Positions 48,501 to 57,583 of a stretch of 64,000 nt of DNA are shown one piece after another. Positions within the stretch are counted from its first letter, which is position 1, and every line of letters starts with the position of its first letter. The stretch is from Yersinia pekkanenii (GTDB lineage: Bacteria > Pseudomonadota > Gammaproteobacteria > Enterobacterales > Enterobacteriaceae), in NCBI RefSeq assembly GCF_001152565.1, contig NZ_CQAZ01000003.1, positions 1 to 64,000 on the forward strand, written 5' to 3'. The notes beneath the pieces are model-generated. The model saw only the letters and a list, made by a program, of their open reading frames with translations, was not told the DNA's origin and searched no databases. The translations under genes and the position numbers were made by a program.

Positions 48501-51500
48501 CGTTCAAATCAGGGGGTTCAGCATAAACCGATGACGGCTGAAGATATCCCTGAGCTGCGTCTAACAGCGCGCCGGACTTGGCGTTTTTTCGAAACCTTTG
48601 TCACGCCAGATGAAAACATGCTACCGCCTGATAACTTCCAGGAGGATCCAAAGCCGGTGGTGGCACACCGGACTTCGCCGACCAATATGGGCCTTTATTT
48701 ACTCTCTACCGTAGCTGCCCGTGATTTTGGCTGGGCGGGGACTTATCGCACCTTGGTGCGGTTAGAAGTCACCTTTGAGACCTTTAATAAGTTGGCGCGT
48801 TTCAGAGGGCATTTCTTTAACTGGTATGACACTCAGGATTTACGGGCGCTGGAACCGGCATATGTTTCTTCCGTCGACAGTGGCAATCTGGCCGGGCATT
48901 TGATTGTGCTGGCCAACACCTGCGAAGAGTGGGCGGGAGAACCCTTAGCGGCTAACGGTGCTAAAGGTTTGATGGATACTCTGCTATTAGCTGAAGCGTC
49001 CTTTAGACAGTTACCGCCGGGAGATGTTGATTTTAAACGCAAACTCTGGGCGGTATTGGAACAAATTCGCATGGATTTAAACCGCGTGAGTGAGGCTGAA
49101 ATGTTGCCACTGACGTTGAAACCCTTGTTAGCCACCGCCTCAGCGATGGTACATGGAGTTGCGCGGTCAATTTATGATAATGCATTTATTGATTTGAGTT
49201 ATTGGATTGAAGCCCTGATCCTGGCCGCGGCGGAACATGAATATGACCAGAAATTGACGAAAGAAATGCAGGAACAGGTCCATGATCGGTTGCTAAAGTT
49301 GGCTGCCGAAGCCCGCCATATGGCGCTGGCGATGGACTTCGCTTTCCTGCTTGATCCTGAACGCAAATTATTGTCTATCGGGTATTCGCTGGTGGATAAC
49401 AGCCTTGACCCAAGTTGCTATGACTTACTGGCCTCAGAGGCTCGTCTCGCCAGTCTGTTTGCGATTGCTAAAGGCGATGTCCCTACCCGCCATTGGTTCC
49501 GTCTGGGGCGAGCGGCAACCCCTATTGGCAAAGGAGCTGCGCTGATTTCATGGTCTGGTTCAATGTTCGAGTATCTGATGCCATCATTGGTGATGCGTGC
49601 GCCAGCGGGCAGTTTACTGGAGCAAACTAATCAACTGGTGGTTGAACGGCAACAGGCCTACGGACGCAGCTTGAATATCCCGTGGGGGATATCTGAGTCG
49701 GCGTACAGTGCGCGAGATATCGAGTTTACCTATCAATACTCTAACTTTGGTGTGCCAGGTTTGGGGCTAAAGCGCGGCCTATCAGAAAATACGGTTATCG
49801 CGCCTTATGCGACCGGTTTGGCAACCATGATCGATCCGCACGGTGCGCTACAAAACTATGAGCGGCTTGCGGGTCTGGGTGCGCTGGGGCGCTATGGTTT
49901 TTATGAAGCCTTGGACTTTACTCGCTCACGCTTACCGGAAAATCAGCAGGTTGTCATTGTGCGTAATTATATGGCACACCATCAGGGTATGACCATTGTG
50001 GCTATTGCCAATACCCTACAGCAAGGGCGGATGCGCAACCGTTTCCATCATGAGCCAATGATTCAGGCTTGCGAATTATTGTTACAAGAAAGAATGCCAC
50101 GTAATGTGGCGATTACTTATCCGCGTACCGAGGAAGTGCTGCTTTCAGCGGTGGCAGACAGTGCGTTGCCAACGGTACGCCGCCTGTCTTCACCGGTTAT
50201 TGGGCCACCGATCAGCCATCTGTTATCCAATGGCCGTTACGCCGTGATGCTGACCAGCGCCGGTGCTGGTTACAGCCGATGGCTGGATGTCGCGGTAACC
50301 CGCTGGCGGGAGGATGCCACTTGTGATGATTACGGCTCCTTTATTTTCCTGCGTGATTTACGCAGTGGTCGCAGTTGGTCGGCTGGGGCGCAATTAGCGG
50401 CCAGTGATAATGCCCATCGCGAGGTGATTTTTGCTGAGGATCATGCTGAGTTTATCTGCCGTGACGGTACGCTGACCAGCACCATGAATGTGCTAATTTC
50501 CAGCGAGGATGACGGTGAAGTTCGGCGGATTTCGTTGCTTAATACCGGTCGCCGGTCGCGGGAGATTGAACTGACATCTTATGCTGAAGTGGTGCTCACT
50601 GCGGCGTCAACAGACAATGCCCATCCGGCATTCGCCAAAATGTTTGTCGTTACCGAGTATCTCCCAGAGTTGAGCGCACTCATCGCGACGCGGCGGCCTC
50701 GAACGGCACAAGAACCTCAGGTTTGGGCCGCGCATTTCTCAGTAGCTGACGGCCTGCCGGTGCGTGAGTTGCAATATGAATCAGACCGCGCCAAATTTAT
50801 CGGTCGCGGTAATCGGGTGACGGCCTCGGAGGCGATGCAAGTTGATGTCCCGCTCTCGAATACGGTAGGTACGGTTCTGGACCCGATATTCTCATTACGT
50901 CAGAGTTTACTGGTTCCGGCCGGTAAGACAGTCACCGTGTCCTTCTGGACACTGATTGCCTCATCAAAAGAAGCCTTGCTGGATATGGTGGATAAACACC
51001 GTGACCGCAGCGCTTACGACCGGGCTAAAACACTGGCATGGACACAAGCGCAGGTGCAGTTACGCCATCTGGAAATCAACGCTGAGGAAGCGGCGGATTT
51101 TCAACAATTGGCCGCACCTATTCTGTATGCCGACTCCCGATTCCGCTCGCCGTCCACGACGATTATGCGCGGTGCGGGAGTGCAGTCGGCGTTGTGGGCA
51201 CAATCCATATCGGGCGATCTACCGATTGTTTTGCTGCGTATTGATGACATCGAAGACATTGATCAAGTGCGGCAATTACTGCGCGCGCACGAATACTGGC
51301 GTATGAAACGTCTGGCGGTTGATTTAGTTATCATCAATGAGCGGGCGTCTTCTTATGTACAAGACTTACAAATTGCCATCGAGACTGCGGTACGCAGCAG
51401 CCAGTCACGGCCCCGTCTGGGCGATGAACTCAGGCAAGGTTCGGCTTATGCCTTGCGTGCTGATCTCATGAGTGCTGATACCCGCGCGCTATTGCGGTCG

Positions 51501-54176
51501 GTGGCCCGGGTGGTGCTCTCTGCCCGTTATGGCAAGCTGAGCAATCAGCTAAATCATCTGTTGTTCACCCTAGACAAAAAAATTGCCTCAGCGGATAAAA
51601 AATTGTTCGCATCAGATAAAAAACTATTTATATCCGACAAACGGCTATTAGCTCAGAACAACAAGCTGTTAACTAAAGATAAAAAACTCTTGATTGCGGA
51701 AAAGAAAAGCGGTTTTTCACGGGTAAAATCTGCCAGTCTGCCCCTGGCTACGTTGTTGCCACCACCAGAAAGTCTGGAGTTCTTTAATGGTCTTGGTGGT
51801 TTCGGCCAACAGGGGCGGGAGTATGTCACCTGCCTGAATGACGGAGAAAACACCCCTGCGCCGTGGATAAATGTTATTGCCAATCAGACCTTTGGTTTTC
51901 AAGTCTCGGCGACCGGCAGTGGCTATACCTGGGCTGAAAATAGCCGGGAAAATCAAATAACACCCTGGCTGAATGATCCGGTCATCGATCCCTCTGGCGA
52001 ATGCCTGTATTTGCGCGATGAGGAGTCCGGCCTGCTTTGGAGCCCGACGGCGCAGCCGATCCGTGATGGCGGTACTTATATCGCCCGCCACGGCCATGGC
52101 TATAGCCGATTTGAGCATCAGGCTAACGGTATTGGTATGGCGCTACTGCAATATGTTCCGCTGGCGGACCCCATCAAGATCTCCCGGCTGACATTGCACA
52201 ATAGGTCTGATAAAACGCGGCGTATCTCGGTGACTGCCTATGCTGAGTGGGTGTTGGCGACATCCCGTGGTGCGGCAGGGCCATTTATTATTACCGAAAT
52301 GGATGAGCTAACCGGAGCCATGTTGGCACGTAATCCGTGGAGCACCGCCTTCCCCGGCCGTGTCTCTTTTGCTGATCTGAATGGGCAGCAAAAGAGCTGG
52401 ACCGCCGATCGTAGCGAGTTCCTCGGTCATTACGGCGACAGTTCCGCGCCGCTAGCACTGCAGGCCACCCTATCGCTTTCAGGTGCTACGGGGGCGGGGT
52501 TTGACCCGTGCAGTGCGCTACAGCAAACGATTGAGCTGGCGGCCGGTGAGCAGCTTGAGGTGGTATGGTTTATCGGCCAGTGCGCCTCGGTGAGCGAGGC
52601 ACAAGTTTTGATTACGCGCTACCGTGCGGCAAATCTGGATGCGGTATTGAGTGAAGTTACCGATTATTGGCGTAGCTTGCTTGAGGCCGTTCAGGTGAAA
52701 ACCCCGGACCGACAGATGGATATCATGCTTAATGGCTGGCTGCTTTATCAGACGTTGGCGTGCCGTGTCTGGGCAAGATCGGCGTTCTATCAAGCCAGCG
52801 GAGCCTATGGCTTCCGTGACCAATTACAGGACGGGATGGCGCTGACATTTGTTCAGCCGGATACCACCCGTCACCACTTGCTACGTGCTGCCGGGCGGCA
52901 ATTTATCGAAGGCGATGTACAGCACTGGTGGTTACCTCATTCGGGGCAAGGGGTACGTACCCGTATCTCTGATGACCGGGTTTGGCTCTCCTTTGCGGCG
53001 GCCACTTATATTCTTACCAGCGGTGACGCGGGTGTACTGGATGAAGTACTGCCGTTCCTCGAAGGGCCGATATTGCATCCGGGCGAACACGATGCTTTCT
53101 TCCGACCCCTGGTCGGGCAGGAAACTGCCTCACTGTTTGATCACTGTGCCAAAGGATTGGACCAATGTATTGAACTGACCGGAGAGCTTGGTTTGCCGTT
53201 GATCGGGACCGGTGACTGGAATGATGGGATGAACCGGGTCGGTGAAAATGGCAAAGGGGAGAGTGTCTGGCTCGGTTGGCTGCTGGTGGCGACCCTGAAA
53301 ATGTTTATTCCGCTGGCGGTACAACGTGACCCAGCAAGGGCCAGACAGTGGCAAAACCACCTCACGGGGTTAATTGCCGCATTGGAGCGGGAAGCTTGGG
53401 ATGGTGATTGGTATCGGCGTGCAACCTTTGATAACGGCAGTTGGCTGGGTTCGAAAGCGTGCGATGAGTGCCGTATTGACTCTATTGCACAGTCATGGGC
53501 GGTACTCTCGGGAGCGGCAGACTCGCAACGAGCAGTACAGGCGATGGCCTCACTGGAGCAACATCTTATTCGGCCCGATGATGGTATCGCGTTGTTGTTC
53601 ACCCCGCCTTTTGATAAAACGCCCGATGATCCGGGTTATATCAAAGGATATCCTCCGGGCCTGCGTGAAAACGGCGGTCAATATAGCCATGCAGCCATGT
53701 GGACTATTTTGGCCTTTGCGGAACTGGGCGAAGGGGATAAAGCTCGGGATCTATTTGCCTTGCTCAACCCGATAAATCATGGGAATACCCCAGAGGGGAT
53801 TGCACGGTACAAAGTTGAACCTTATGTGGTGGCGGCCGATGTTTATTCAGTGGCCCCCCATGTTGGGCGCGGTGGCTGGACATGGTATACCGGATCGGCG
53901 GGCTGGATGCATCGCGCCGGTATCGAAGGTATTTTGGGGATCCGCCGCGAAGGGGGGGAACTGGTCATTAATCCTTGTATCCCCGCCAGTTGGCAGGGCT
54001 TTGAGGCGACGGTCAATCTGGCCAATACCCGTTATGTTATCCGTGTCGAAAGCCCGGCCCAGCGTTGTCAGGGTATTAGTTCGGCGACCTTAAATGGCTC
54101 AGCTATATCTTATCAACCTGACGGATTACGGGTGGCACTGGATGGCGGTGAGTACCAACTGATTATTGTTTTATAG
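45507..54176 (+). CDS. Cyclic beta-1,2-glucan synthase (NdvB/Cgs family)
   Basis: A giant 2889-residue membrane protein, close in size to Brucella Cgs and Sinorhizobium NdvB (about 2830-2870). It makes cyclic beta-1,2-glucan from UDP-Glc for the periplasm. Order: an N-terminal region, membrane helices near 420-475, a glycosyltransferase domain with DADTR at 643 and QHRWTRGDW near 790, helices near 830-880 and 955-1000, a glucoamylase-like domain (SWSGSMFEYLMP near 1349, WGISESAY, MAHHQGM), two carbohydrate-binding segments, and a C-terminal GH94 phosphorylase domain with GDWNDGM (Asp2573), which trims chain length in this family. An unusual run of seven charged heptads lies at 2022-2070. Start ATG 45507 follows AGAAGG. 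Confidence 0.9.
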   Translation: MKSFLQAILGLRTIFRSPTILGKRTTATIWHDSTPVREELFSVERLEQHAESLAKAQSITTHPPRVSTLHARLNDNANTLLAAYRASAAELEKGRAVVPAAEWLLDNYHLVEEQIREIRDDLPPGYYRQLPKLADGPFAGYPRVFGITWAFVAHTDSHLDPDVLCRFIMAYQRVQPLTIGELWAVAITLRIVLIENLRRLADQITQGRKARAEAEALANRLLKAGDSRLALESDIAVRSSEPLSEQFASQLAKRLRDQDPRTTPALGWLEDRLKLQGLSVSEVVQHAQLRQGTSNVSVRNVITSMRLISDIDWADLFESVSLVDECLRHDSDFASMDFQTRNLYRSAIEQLCRGATFTELEIASLALQAAQNAVATAAPEDVDRCRDPGYHLIGAGRRELENQLRFSPSMRLWFSRLSVRMGAGGYIGAILLVTAGLLALALWALSLPGLATGWLVLVALIGFIPTTEVATTLVNRAITWSFGATILPGLELASGVPDTLRTLVVVPTLLTSKTDLLEQIEQLEVHHLSGATGYLAFALLLDGVDADQQILPSDGPLLVLADEAIARLNLQYGPGPAGPRFLLLYRQRRFNESENRWMGWERKRGKLHELNRLLRGATDTSFIPTAAGEPQVPADVRYVITLDADTRLPRDAALRLIGKMAHPLNQPRFSADQQRVIEGYGILQPRVTLALPVGKGGSLYQRVFSGPGGMDPYAAAVSDVYQDMFGEGSYTGKGIYDVDAFEASLAGRVPENALLSHDLFEGIFARAGLASDIEVVEESPARYDVVTKRQHRWTRGDWQLLHWVVNNAKDSKRIPLLGRWKMVDNLRRSLVAPFMLLLLGVSWVLPLPAACVGVLLVMVLMALPFFLPVLFSLWPAQNIRLSNHLHSLFDDVKRAGSQTLLSLIFLADHAWQMADAIGRTLIRLFITHRNLLEWTTAAQSADKPRPDLSGFYRHMAGGTLWGLLMAAMALMASPSAWSLILPFATLWLLAPAIALWASRSNQGVQHKPMTAEDIPELRLTARRTWRFFETFVTPDENMLPPDNFQEDPKPVVAHRTSPTNMGLYLLSTVAARDFGWAGTYRTLVRLEVTFETFNKLARFRGHFFNWYDTQDLRALEPAYVSSVDSGNLAGHLIVLANTCEEWAGEPLAANGAKGLMDTLLLAEASFRQLPPGDVDFKRKLWAVLEQIRMDLNRVSEAEMLPLTLKPLLATASAMVHGVARSIYDNAFIDLSYWIEALILAAAEHEYDQKLTKEMQEQVHDRLLKLAAEARHMALAMDFAFLLDPERKLLSIGYSLVDNSLDPSCYDLLASEARLASLFAIAKGDVPTRHWFRLGRAATPIGKGAALISWSGSMFEYLMPSLVMRAPAGSLLEQTNQLVVERQQAYGRSLNIPWGISESAYSARDIEFTYQYSNFGVPGLGLKRGLSENTVIAPYATGLATMIDPHGALQNYERLAGLGALGRYGFYEALDFTRSRLPENQQVVIVRNYMAHHQGMTIVAIANTLQQGRMRNRFHHEPMIQACELLLQERMPRNVAITYPRTEEVLLSAVADSALPTVRRLSSPVIGPPISHLLSNGRYAVMLTSAGAGYSRWLDVAVTRWREDATCDDYGSFIFLRDLRSGRSWSAGAQLAASDNAHREVIFAEDHAEFICRDGTLTSTMNVLISSEDDGEVRRISLLNTGRRSREIELTSYAEVVLTAASTDNAHPAFAKMFVVTEYLPELSALIATRRPRTAQEPQVWAAHFSVADGLPVRELQYESDRAKFIGRGNRVTASEAMQVDVPLSNTVGTVLDPIFSLRQSLLVPAGKTVTVSFWTLIASSKEALLDMVDKHRDRSAYDRAKTLAWTQAQVQLRHLEINAEEAADFQQLAAPILYADSRFRSPSTTIMRGAGVQSALWAQSISGDLPIVLLRIDDIEDIDQVRQLLRAHEYWRMKRLAVDLVIINERASSYVQDLQIAIETAVRSSQSRPRLGDELRQGSAYALRADLMSADTRALLRSVARVVLSARYGKLSNQLNHLLFTLDKKIASADKKLFASDKKLFISDKRLLAQNNKLLTKDKKLLIAEKKSGFSRVKSASLPLATLLPPPESLEFFNGLGGFGQQGREYVTCLNDGENTPAPWINVIANQTFGFQVSATGSGYTWAENSRENQITPWLNDPVIDPSGECLYLRDEESGLLWSPTAQPIRDGGTYIARHGHGYSRFEHQANGIGMALLQYVPLADPIKISRLTLHNRSDKTRRISVTAYAEWVLATSRGAAGPFIITEMDELTGAMLARNPWSTAFPGRVSFADLNGQQKSWTADRSEFLGHYGDSSAPLALQATLSLSGATGAGFDPCSALQQTIELAAGEQLEVVWFIGQCASVSEAQVLITRYRAANLDAVLSEVTDYWRSLLEAVQVKTPDRQMDIMLNGWLLYQTLACRVWARSAFYQASGAYGFRDQLQDGMALTFVQPDTTRHHLLRAAGRQFIEGDVQHWWLPHSGQGVRTRISDDRVWLSFAAATYILTSGDAGVLDEVLPFLEGPILHPGEHDAFFRPLVGQETASLFDHCAKGLDQCIELTGELGLPLIGTGDWNDGMNRVGENGKGESVWLGWLLVATLKMFIPLAVQRDPARARQWQNHLTGLIAALEREAWDGDWYRRATFDNGSWLGSKACDECRIDSIAQSWAVLSGAADSQRAVQAMASLEQHLIRPDDGIALLFTPPFDKTPDDPGYIKGYPPGLRENGGQYSHAAMWTILAFAELGEGDKARDLFALLNPINHGNTPEGIARYKVEPYVVAADVYSVAPHVGRGGWTWYTGSAGWMHRAGIEGILGIRREGGELVINPCIPASWQGFEATVNLANTRYVIRVESPAQRCQGISSATLNGSAISYQPDGLRVALDGGEYQLIIVL
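51570..51716 (+). repeat. Seven tandem 21-bp units (heptads) in the glucan synthase gene
   Basis: Seven consecutive 21-bp units encode residues 2022-2070 as heptads of the pattern x-D-K-K-L-f-a (LDKKIAS, ADKKLFA, SDKKLFI, SDKRLLA, QNNKLLT, KDKKLLI, AEKKSGF). Units have diverged at DNA level but keep the Asp-Lys-Lys-Leu core. They sit in a linker between two carbohydrate-binding parts and would form an amphipathic charged helix or coiled coil. The period keeps the frame, so units can be gained or lost. Confidence 0.85.
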
Positions 54177-54305
54177 TGATAATAAACTCAGTTGGGATAG
54201 TCAATCGGCACTATCTCAACTGAACAAAATAAAAACTGAAAAATAGGTTGAATTATCATGCAACTGCCCCAATATTATAAACAGGTTATTAAGGGAGGAT
54301 TAAGC

Positions 54306-54560
54306 ATGGGGCTCAGCGAAGAAGAGAGTATCCGCCGTCTGACTAATGAGAAAAGCTCGATTGGTCATTCGGCTAAATGGGTGGCAATTATTTCTGCCAT
54401 CTACTTTGTTATTATGCTGTTTTACCAGCATGAGTTGGGTGTACTCGCCCTGGCTGGCGGGATTTTCGTGGTATCGTTTTCTATCTGGATGAAGAAACGC
54501 CAGAAAGTGAAGTCTTACCAAGACCAACTGCAACAAATGAGCGACGATAAAGCGCTTTAA
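54306..54560 (+). CDS. Small two-helix membrane protein, function unknown
   Basis: An 84-residue protein with two membrane helices (about residues 24-40 and 45-61) and a charged, Lys/Gln-rich C-terminal tail. ATG 54306 is preferred because AAGGGAGGA lies 6 bp upstream; the frame opens 16 codons earlier. I do not recognise a family. It lies 129 bp after the glucan synthase gene on the same strand with no obvious terminator, so it could be cotranscribed and help that membrane enzyme, which is inference only. Confidence 0.65.
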   Translation: MGLSEEESIRRLTNEKSSIGHSAKWVAIISAIYFVIMLFYQHELGVLALAGGIFVVSFSIWMKKRQKVKSYQDQLQQMSDDKAL

Positions 54561-54715
54561 TGCCAGCTAACATGGTTATCAGACTGATTTATCAGGGAGA
54601 ATGACAGGTATCAAACCTGATGCATTATTCGTCCAATTTTCAGACTGTTATTTTTTGTTTGCAATGATGTAAGCGCCACTGAATTATCGTCCTGGTCAGG
54701 GGATGTTTACCGCTG

Positions 54716-55201
54716 TTATTTTGTCAGCGATTTGGACATATTAAAGCCTGTCACCGTAAATGCCATTTGCTCATACAGCCTTTTAGCCTGTGGATTATTC
54801 GCCGCGACTCGCAGTTTTATCTCAAATATGCCCTGAGCAATCAGCCGCTTCTCTAACGCCTGCAAACACGCTGAACCATATCCTTGACGCTGATAATGTG
54901 GCAGCACATAAAAATCTTTAATAAAGGCGGCACTGTCATTCTTACCCAGGCCATACCATAAATACCCCACCAAAGGATCATTACCGCTCATATCCGCTTT
55001 ATTTTCGATGCAATAGAGATGGTCGCCGGGGCTATTAATGCTCTCAGGCAGGTAACCATCAAAGATTTGTGTCGCATGCATTTGTGCCTGCTCGGCGCTA
55101 TAGCCACTATTGGATGATAAATCTTGCGCATATTCGGCAATAAATATATTCCTATAGTGCTGGAGCTCCTCAGTACCCATTGCCCTGAGCGTTATCATCA
55201 T
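54716..55201 (-). CDS. GNAT-family N-acetyltransferase
   Basis: A 161-residue single-domain acetyltransferase. The acetyl-CoA-binding motif A is FIKDFYVLPHYQRQGYGSACLQAL near 92-115, and the C-terminal NPQAKRLYEQMAF is typical of motif B. The substrate is unknown. It stands alone on the minus strand, convergent with the small membrane protein gene, and no terminator was clearly seen in the gap at 54561-54715. Confidence 0.85.
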   Translation of the reverse strand: MMITLRAMGTEELQHYRNIFIAEYAQDLSSNSGYSAEQAQMHATQIFDGYLPESINSPGDHLYCIENKADMSGNDPLVGYLWYGLGKNDSAAFIKDFYVLPHYQRQGYGSACLQALEKRLIAQGIFEIKLRVAANNPQAKRLYEQMAFTVTGFNMSKSLTK

Positions 55202-55362
55202 ACTTACCTTAATAAAAGCGCGCTATTGTGATGGTTTAGTCTACCTACAATTCCAATTACTTTGGGTATATAGTGATTTTGTCCGAAAAACGTATTGATG
55301 CTGATTCGAATTAATACCAGATATTGACTAACTCAAACAGTTAAACCATAGGCAGGGCCATA

Positions 55363-56133
55363 ATGACAGTAAAAAATAGTCATAAAGATGCAGTGGAAAG
55401 GCAGTTTGGCGATCAAGCCAATGCTTATCTGACCAGTGCGGTTCATGCTCAGGGGAAAGATTTACAACGCCTGACGACACTACTGCAACCCCATGGTGAT
55501 GCCCGTTTACTTGACCTTGGATGTGGTGCCGGACATGCCAGTTTTGCTGCTGCCGCGGTGGTGAAGTCAGTCGTTTCGTATGACCTTTCAGCACAGATGT
55601 TACAAGTGGTGAGTCAGGCGGCAGTGGATAAAAAACTGACCAATATTGAGGTAAAACAAGGGCTGGCTGAATTACTGCCGTTTGATGATCAGAGTTTTGA
55701 TATTGTTATCAGCCGTTATTCTGCCCACCATTGGCATGATGTTGGGCAGGCGTTGCGCGAAGTTAAGCGGGTATTACGTCCCGGTGGAAAAGTTATCTTT
55801 ATGGATGTGGTTTCCCCCGGCCACCCGGTGCTGGATATTTATCTGCAAACAGTGGAAGTTTTACGTGATACCTCGCATGTGCGAAATTACTCTCCGGGCG
55901 AATGGCTCGCGCTGTTTACCGATGCCGGATTAGTGATAAATGAGCTGACCTCCGAACGACTGTATTTGGAGTTCAGTAGTTGGATTGCCAGAATGCGGAC
56001 TCCGCAATATTTCGCTACCGCGATCCGTGAGCTACAAAAAACAGCGTCAGACAGTGTGGTTAAGCATTATGAGATCCAAACGGACGGTTCATTTACCAGT
56101 GATATTATGATGATTGTTGCAACGAAACATTGA
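55363..56133 (+). CDS. SAM-dependent methyltransferase, YafE-like
   Basis: A 256-residue class I methyltransferase. SAM-binding motif I is LLDLGCGAGHASF at about 48-60, with SYDLSAQML (acidic loop) near 72, the SFDIVISRYSAHHW block near 106, and LRPGGKVIFMD near 137. It resembles E. coli YafE, which is shorter (207). The substrate is not known; such enzymes include UbiE/BioC-like methylases. ATG 55363 has only a weak ribosome site (GGGCC). It is monocistronic in appearance. Confidence 0.82.
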   Translation: MTVKNSHKDAVERQFGDQANAYLTSAVHAQGKDLQRLTTLLQPHGDARLLDLGCGAGHASFAAAAVVKSVVSYDLSAQMLQVVSQAAVDKKLTNIEVKQGLAELLPFDDQSFDIVISRYSAHHWHDVGQALREVKRVLRPGGKVIFMDVVSPGHPVLDIYLQTVEVLRDTSHVRNYSPGEWLALFTDAGLVINELTSERLYLEFSSWIARMRTPQYFATAIRELQKTASDSVVKHYEIQTDGSFTSDIMMIVATKH

Positions 56134-56343
56134 GTCTATATGTGGGCGGTGGTGGTAATATACCGGCGTCCACATTTTATTATTCTTTATTTATTTTCTC
56201 ACACGACATAAATTTACTCATTTCCTCCTTATTCTTCTCACAATGATTGATTTTCTTTACATAGCATTACGTCCCCTTGCGTTGGTCCGTTCATAATTAA
56301 CCTCACAAAGACATTACATATAACCCGTCAGTTGGAGCATATT

Positions 56344-56613
56344 ATGAAACTATTACCTGTCATCGCTGCTGCACTTATTGCTACTGCCTCATTCGCCACT
56401 ATGGCCGCACAAGAAGTCAGCCCGGAACAAGCCACTAAATTGCAAAGTATGGGTGTCATTTCTCTTTCTAACGTCAGTGGTTCACCGATGGATGTGGAAT
56501 CGGCATTGAATGCGAAAGCGAGCGCTGATGGTGCTGGTCATTATCGGATCATCGGTATGAGCAACCCCGGTGATTCTAGCAATTTCAGTGCTAGCGCCGA
56601 GATTTATCGTTAA
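56344..56613 (+). CDS. BhsA/YhcN-family (DUF1471) periplasmic stress protein
   Basis: An 89-residue secreted protein. The signal peptide MKLLPVIAAALIATASFATMA is followed by a DUF1471 domain, with the family pattern LQSMGVISLSNVSGSPMDVESALNAKASADGAGHYRIIGM. Members (BhsA, McbA, YhcN, YdgH) respond to envelope, acid or oxidative stress and affect biofilm in E. coli. ATG 56344 has GGAG 7 bp upstream and gives a proper signal peptide. It stands alone with a strong terminator after it. Confidence 0.9.
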   Translation: MKLLPVIAAALIATASFATMAAQEVSPEQATKLQSMGVISLSNVSGSPMDVESALNAKASADGAGHYRIIGMSNPGDSSNFSASAEIYR

Positions 56614-56689
56614 TATTTAACAATAAGTGAGAATGGACGAAATATTTAGATACAGCATGGATATAACGATAATTTTCCTGATTGCCTCC

Positions 56690-56731
56690 AAGCCCAAGTT
56701 AGCAATAGTGAATCATTGTTAACTTGGGCTT
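56690..56731 (+). terminator. Long-stem terminator downstream of the DUF1471 gene
   Basis: AAGCCCAAGTTAGCAAT pairs with ATTGTTAACTTGGGCTT (16 of 17 bp) around an 8-base loop; a moderately T-rich stretch follows. It lies 77 bp past the stop. Reverse-strand use is also possible. Confidence 0.7.
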
Positions 56732-56873
56732 GTTCATTTCATTATTCCTGGCATTCATACCGGACAGTATTTTATTCACTTACTAAAAATAATTAATTAT
56801 TAGAGCAATCTTAATGATAACTTAAGGAATATAAGGTGTTATTGTGGTCTATCTGGGTTTCCGAGGAGAGGTT

Positions 56874-57431
56874 ATGCTAAATACTGTCCGGCGTAATTTT
56901 AAAAGTCAGTTTTCCTATTTACAGCGTTTTATTGCCTCACCACGCACCGTTGGTACGCTGGCTCCTTCTTCTCCCTGGTTATGTCAGGCGATGTTGAACC
57001 AGGTGGATTGGACACAAGACCTTAATATTGCTGAGTTAGGGGCTGCTGATGGTGTGCTGACAAAGCGTATTTTGTCGCATATGTCGGCAAATTCTCACTT
57101 ACAGGCGTACGAAATTCAGCCACATTTTGTACATGCTCTGCATCAGATCAAAGACCCGCGTTTACAGGTTGCAGACCGCTCAGCCGAGCAGCTAGATCAG
57201 AATTACGATGTTGTATTTTGTTGCCTACCCCTGCTCTCGATCCCAACCAAAATCAGTCTCAGAATATTACAACAGACTCAGCAGCGCTTACGTGCAAACC
57301 ATGGCGTATTGGTATTGTTCCAATATAGTCACCTTTCTGAGCCCTTGTTATCGCGCTATTTCACGTGGAAAAAGATACGAGTGGTACGTAATTTCCCTCC
57401 CGCATTGGTTTATATTTGCCAACCTCATTAG
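56874..57431 (+). CDS. PmtA-like class I methyltransferase
   Basis: A 185-residue SAM methyltransferase related to phospholipid N-methyltransferases and rRNA adenine dimethylases. The signature is FIASPRTVGTLAPSSPWLCQAM near residue 20, then motif I IAELGAADGVLTKRIL near 51 and the FCCLPLLSIP block near 118, where PmtA has NLPF/NIPF-type sequence. In PmtA proteins this fold methylates phosphatidylethanolamine; the substrate here is unproven. ATG 56874 follows GAGGAGAGG; a GTG 30 bp upstream is also in frame. No partner gene suggests its role. Confidence 0.78.
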   Translation: MLNTVRRNFKSQFSYLQRFIASPRTVGTLAPSSPWLCQAMLNQVDWTQDLNIAELGAADGVLTKRILSHMSANSHLQAYEIQPHFVHALHQIKDPRLQVADRSAEQLDQNYDVVFCCLPLLSIPTKISLRILQQTQQRLRANHGVLVLFQYSHLSEPLLSRYFTWKKIRVVRNFPPALVYICQPH

Positions 57432-57583
57432 AGGCCCTATTTTGTAAGTCACCTCATGTTCCCTGCGCCATGGCCTCTGGTTCACCAGAGGATGATCAGG
57501 CGAAAGTACAATCATATTGTTCAACTATCTGGTGTAGATTGATCCACTATGGCAGTGGGTTGAAAAGCACCGCCTACATTAGG

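Noticed and set aside
51653-52118. Antisense frames in the glucan synthase heptad region
   Set aside because: They exist because the repeat lacks stops in the reverse frames; the sense frame is continuous and conserved on both sides.
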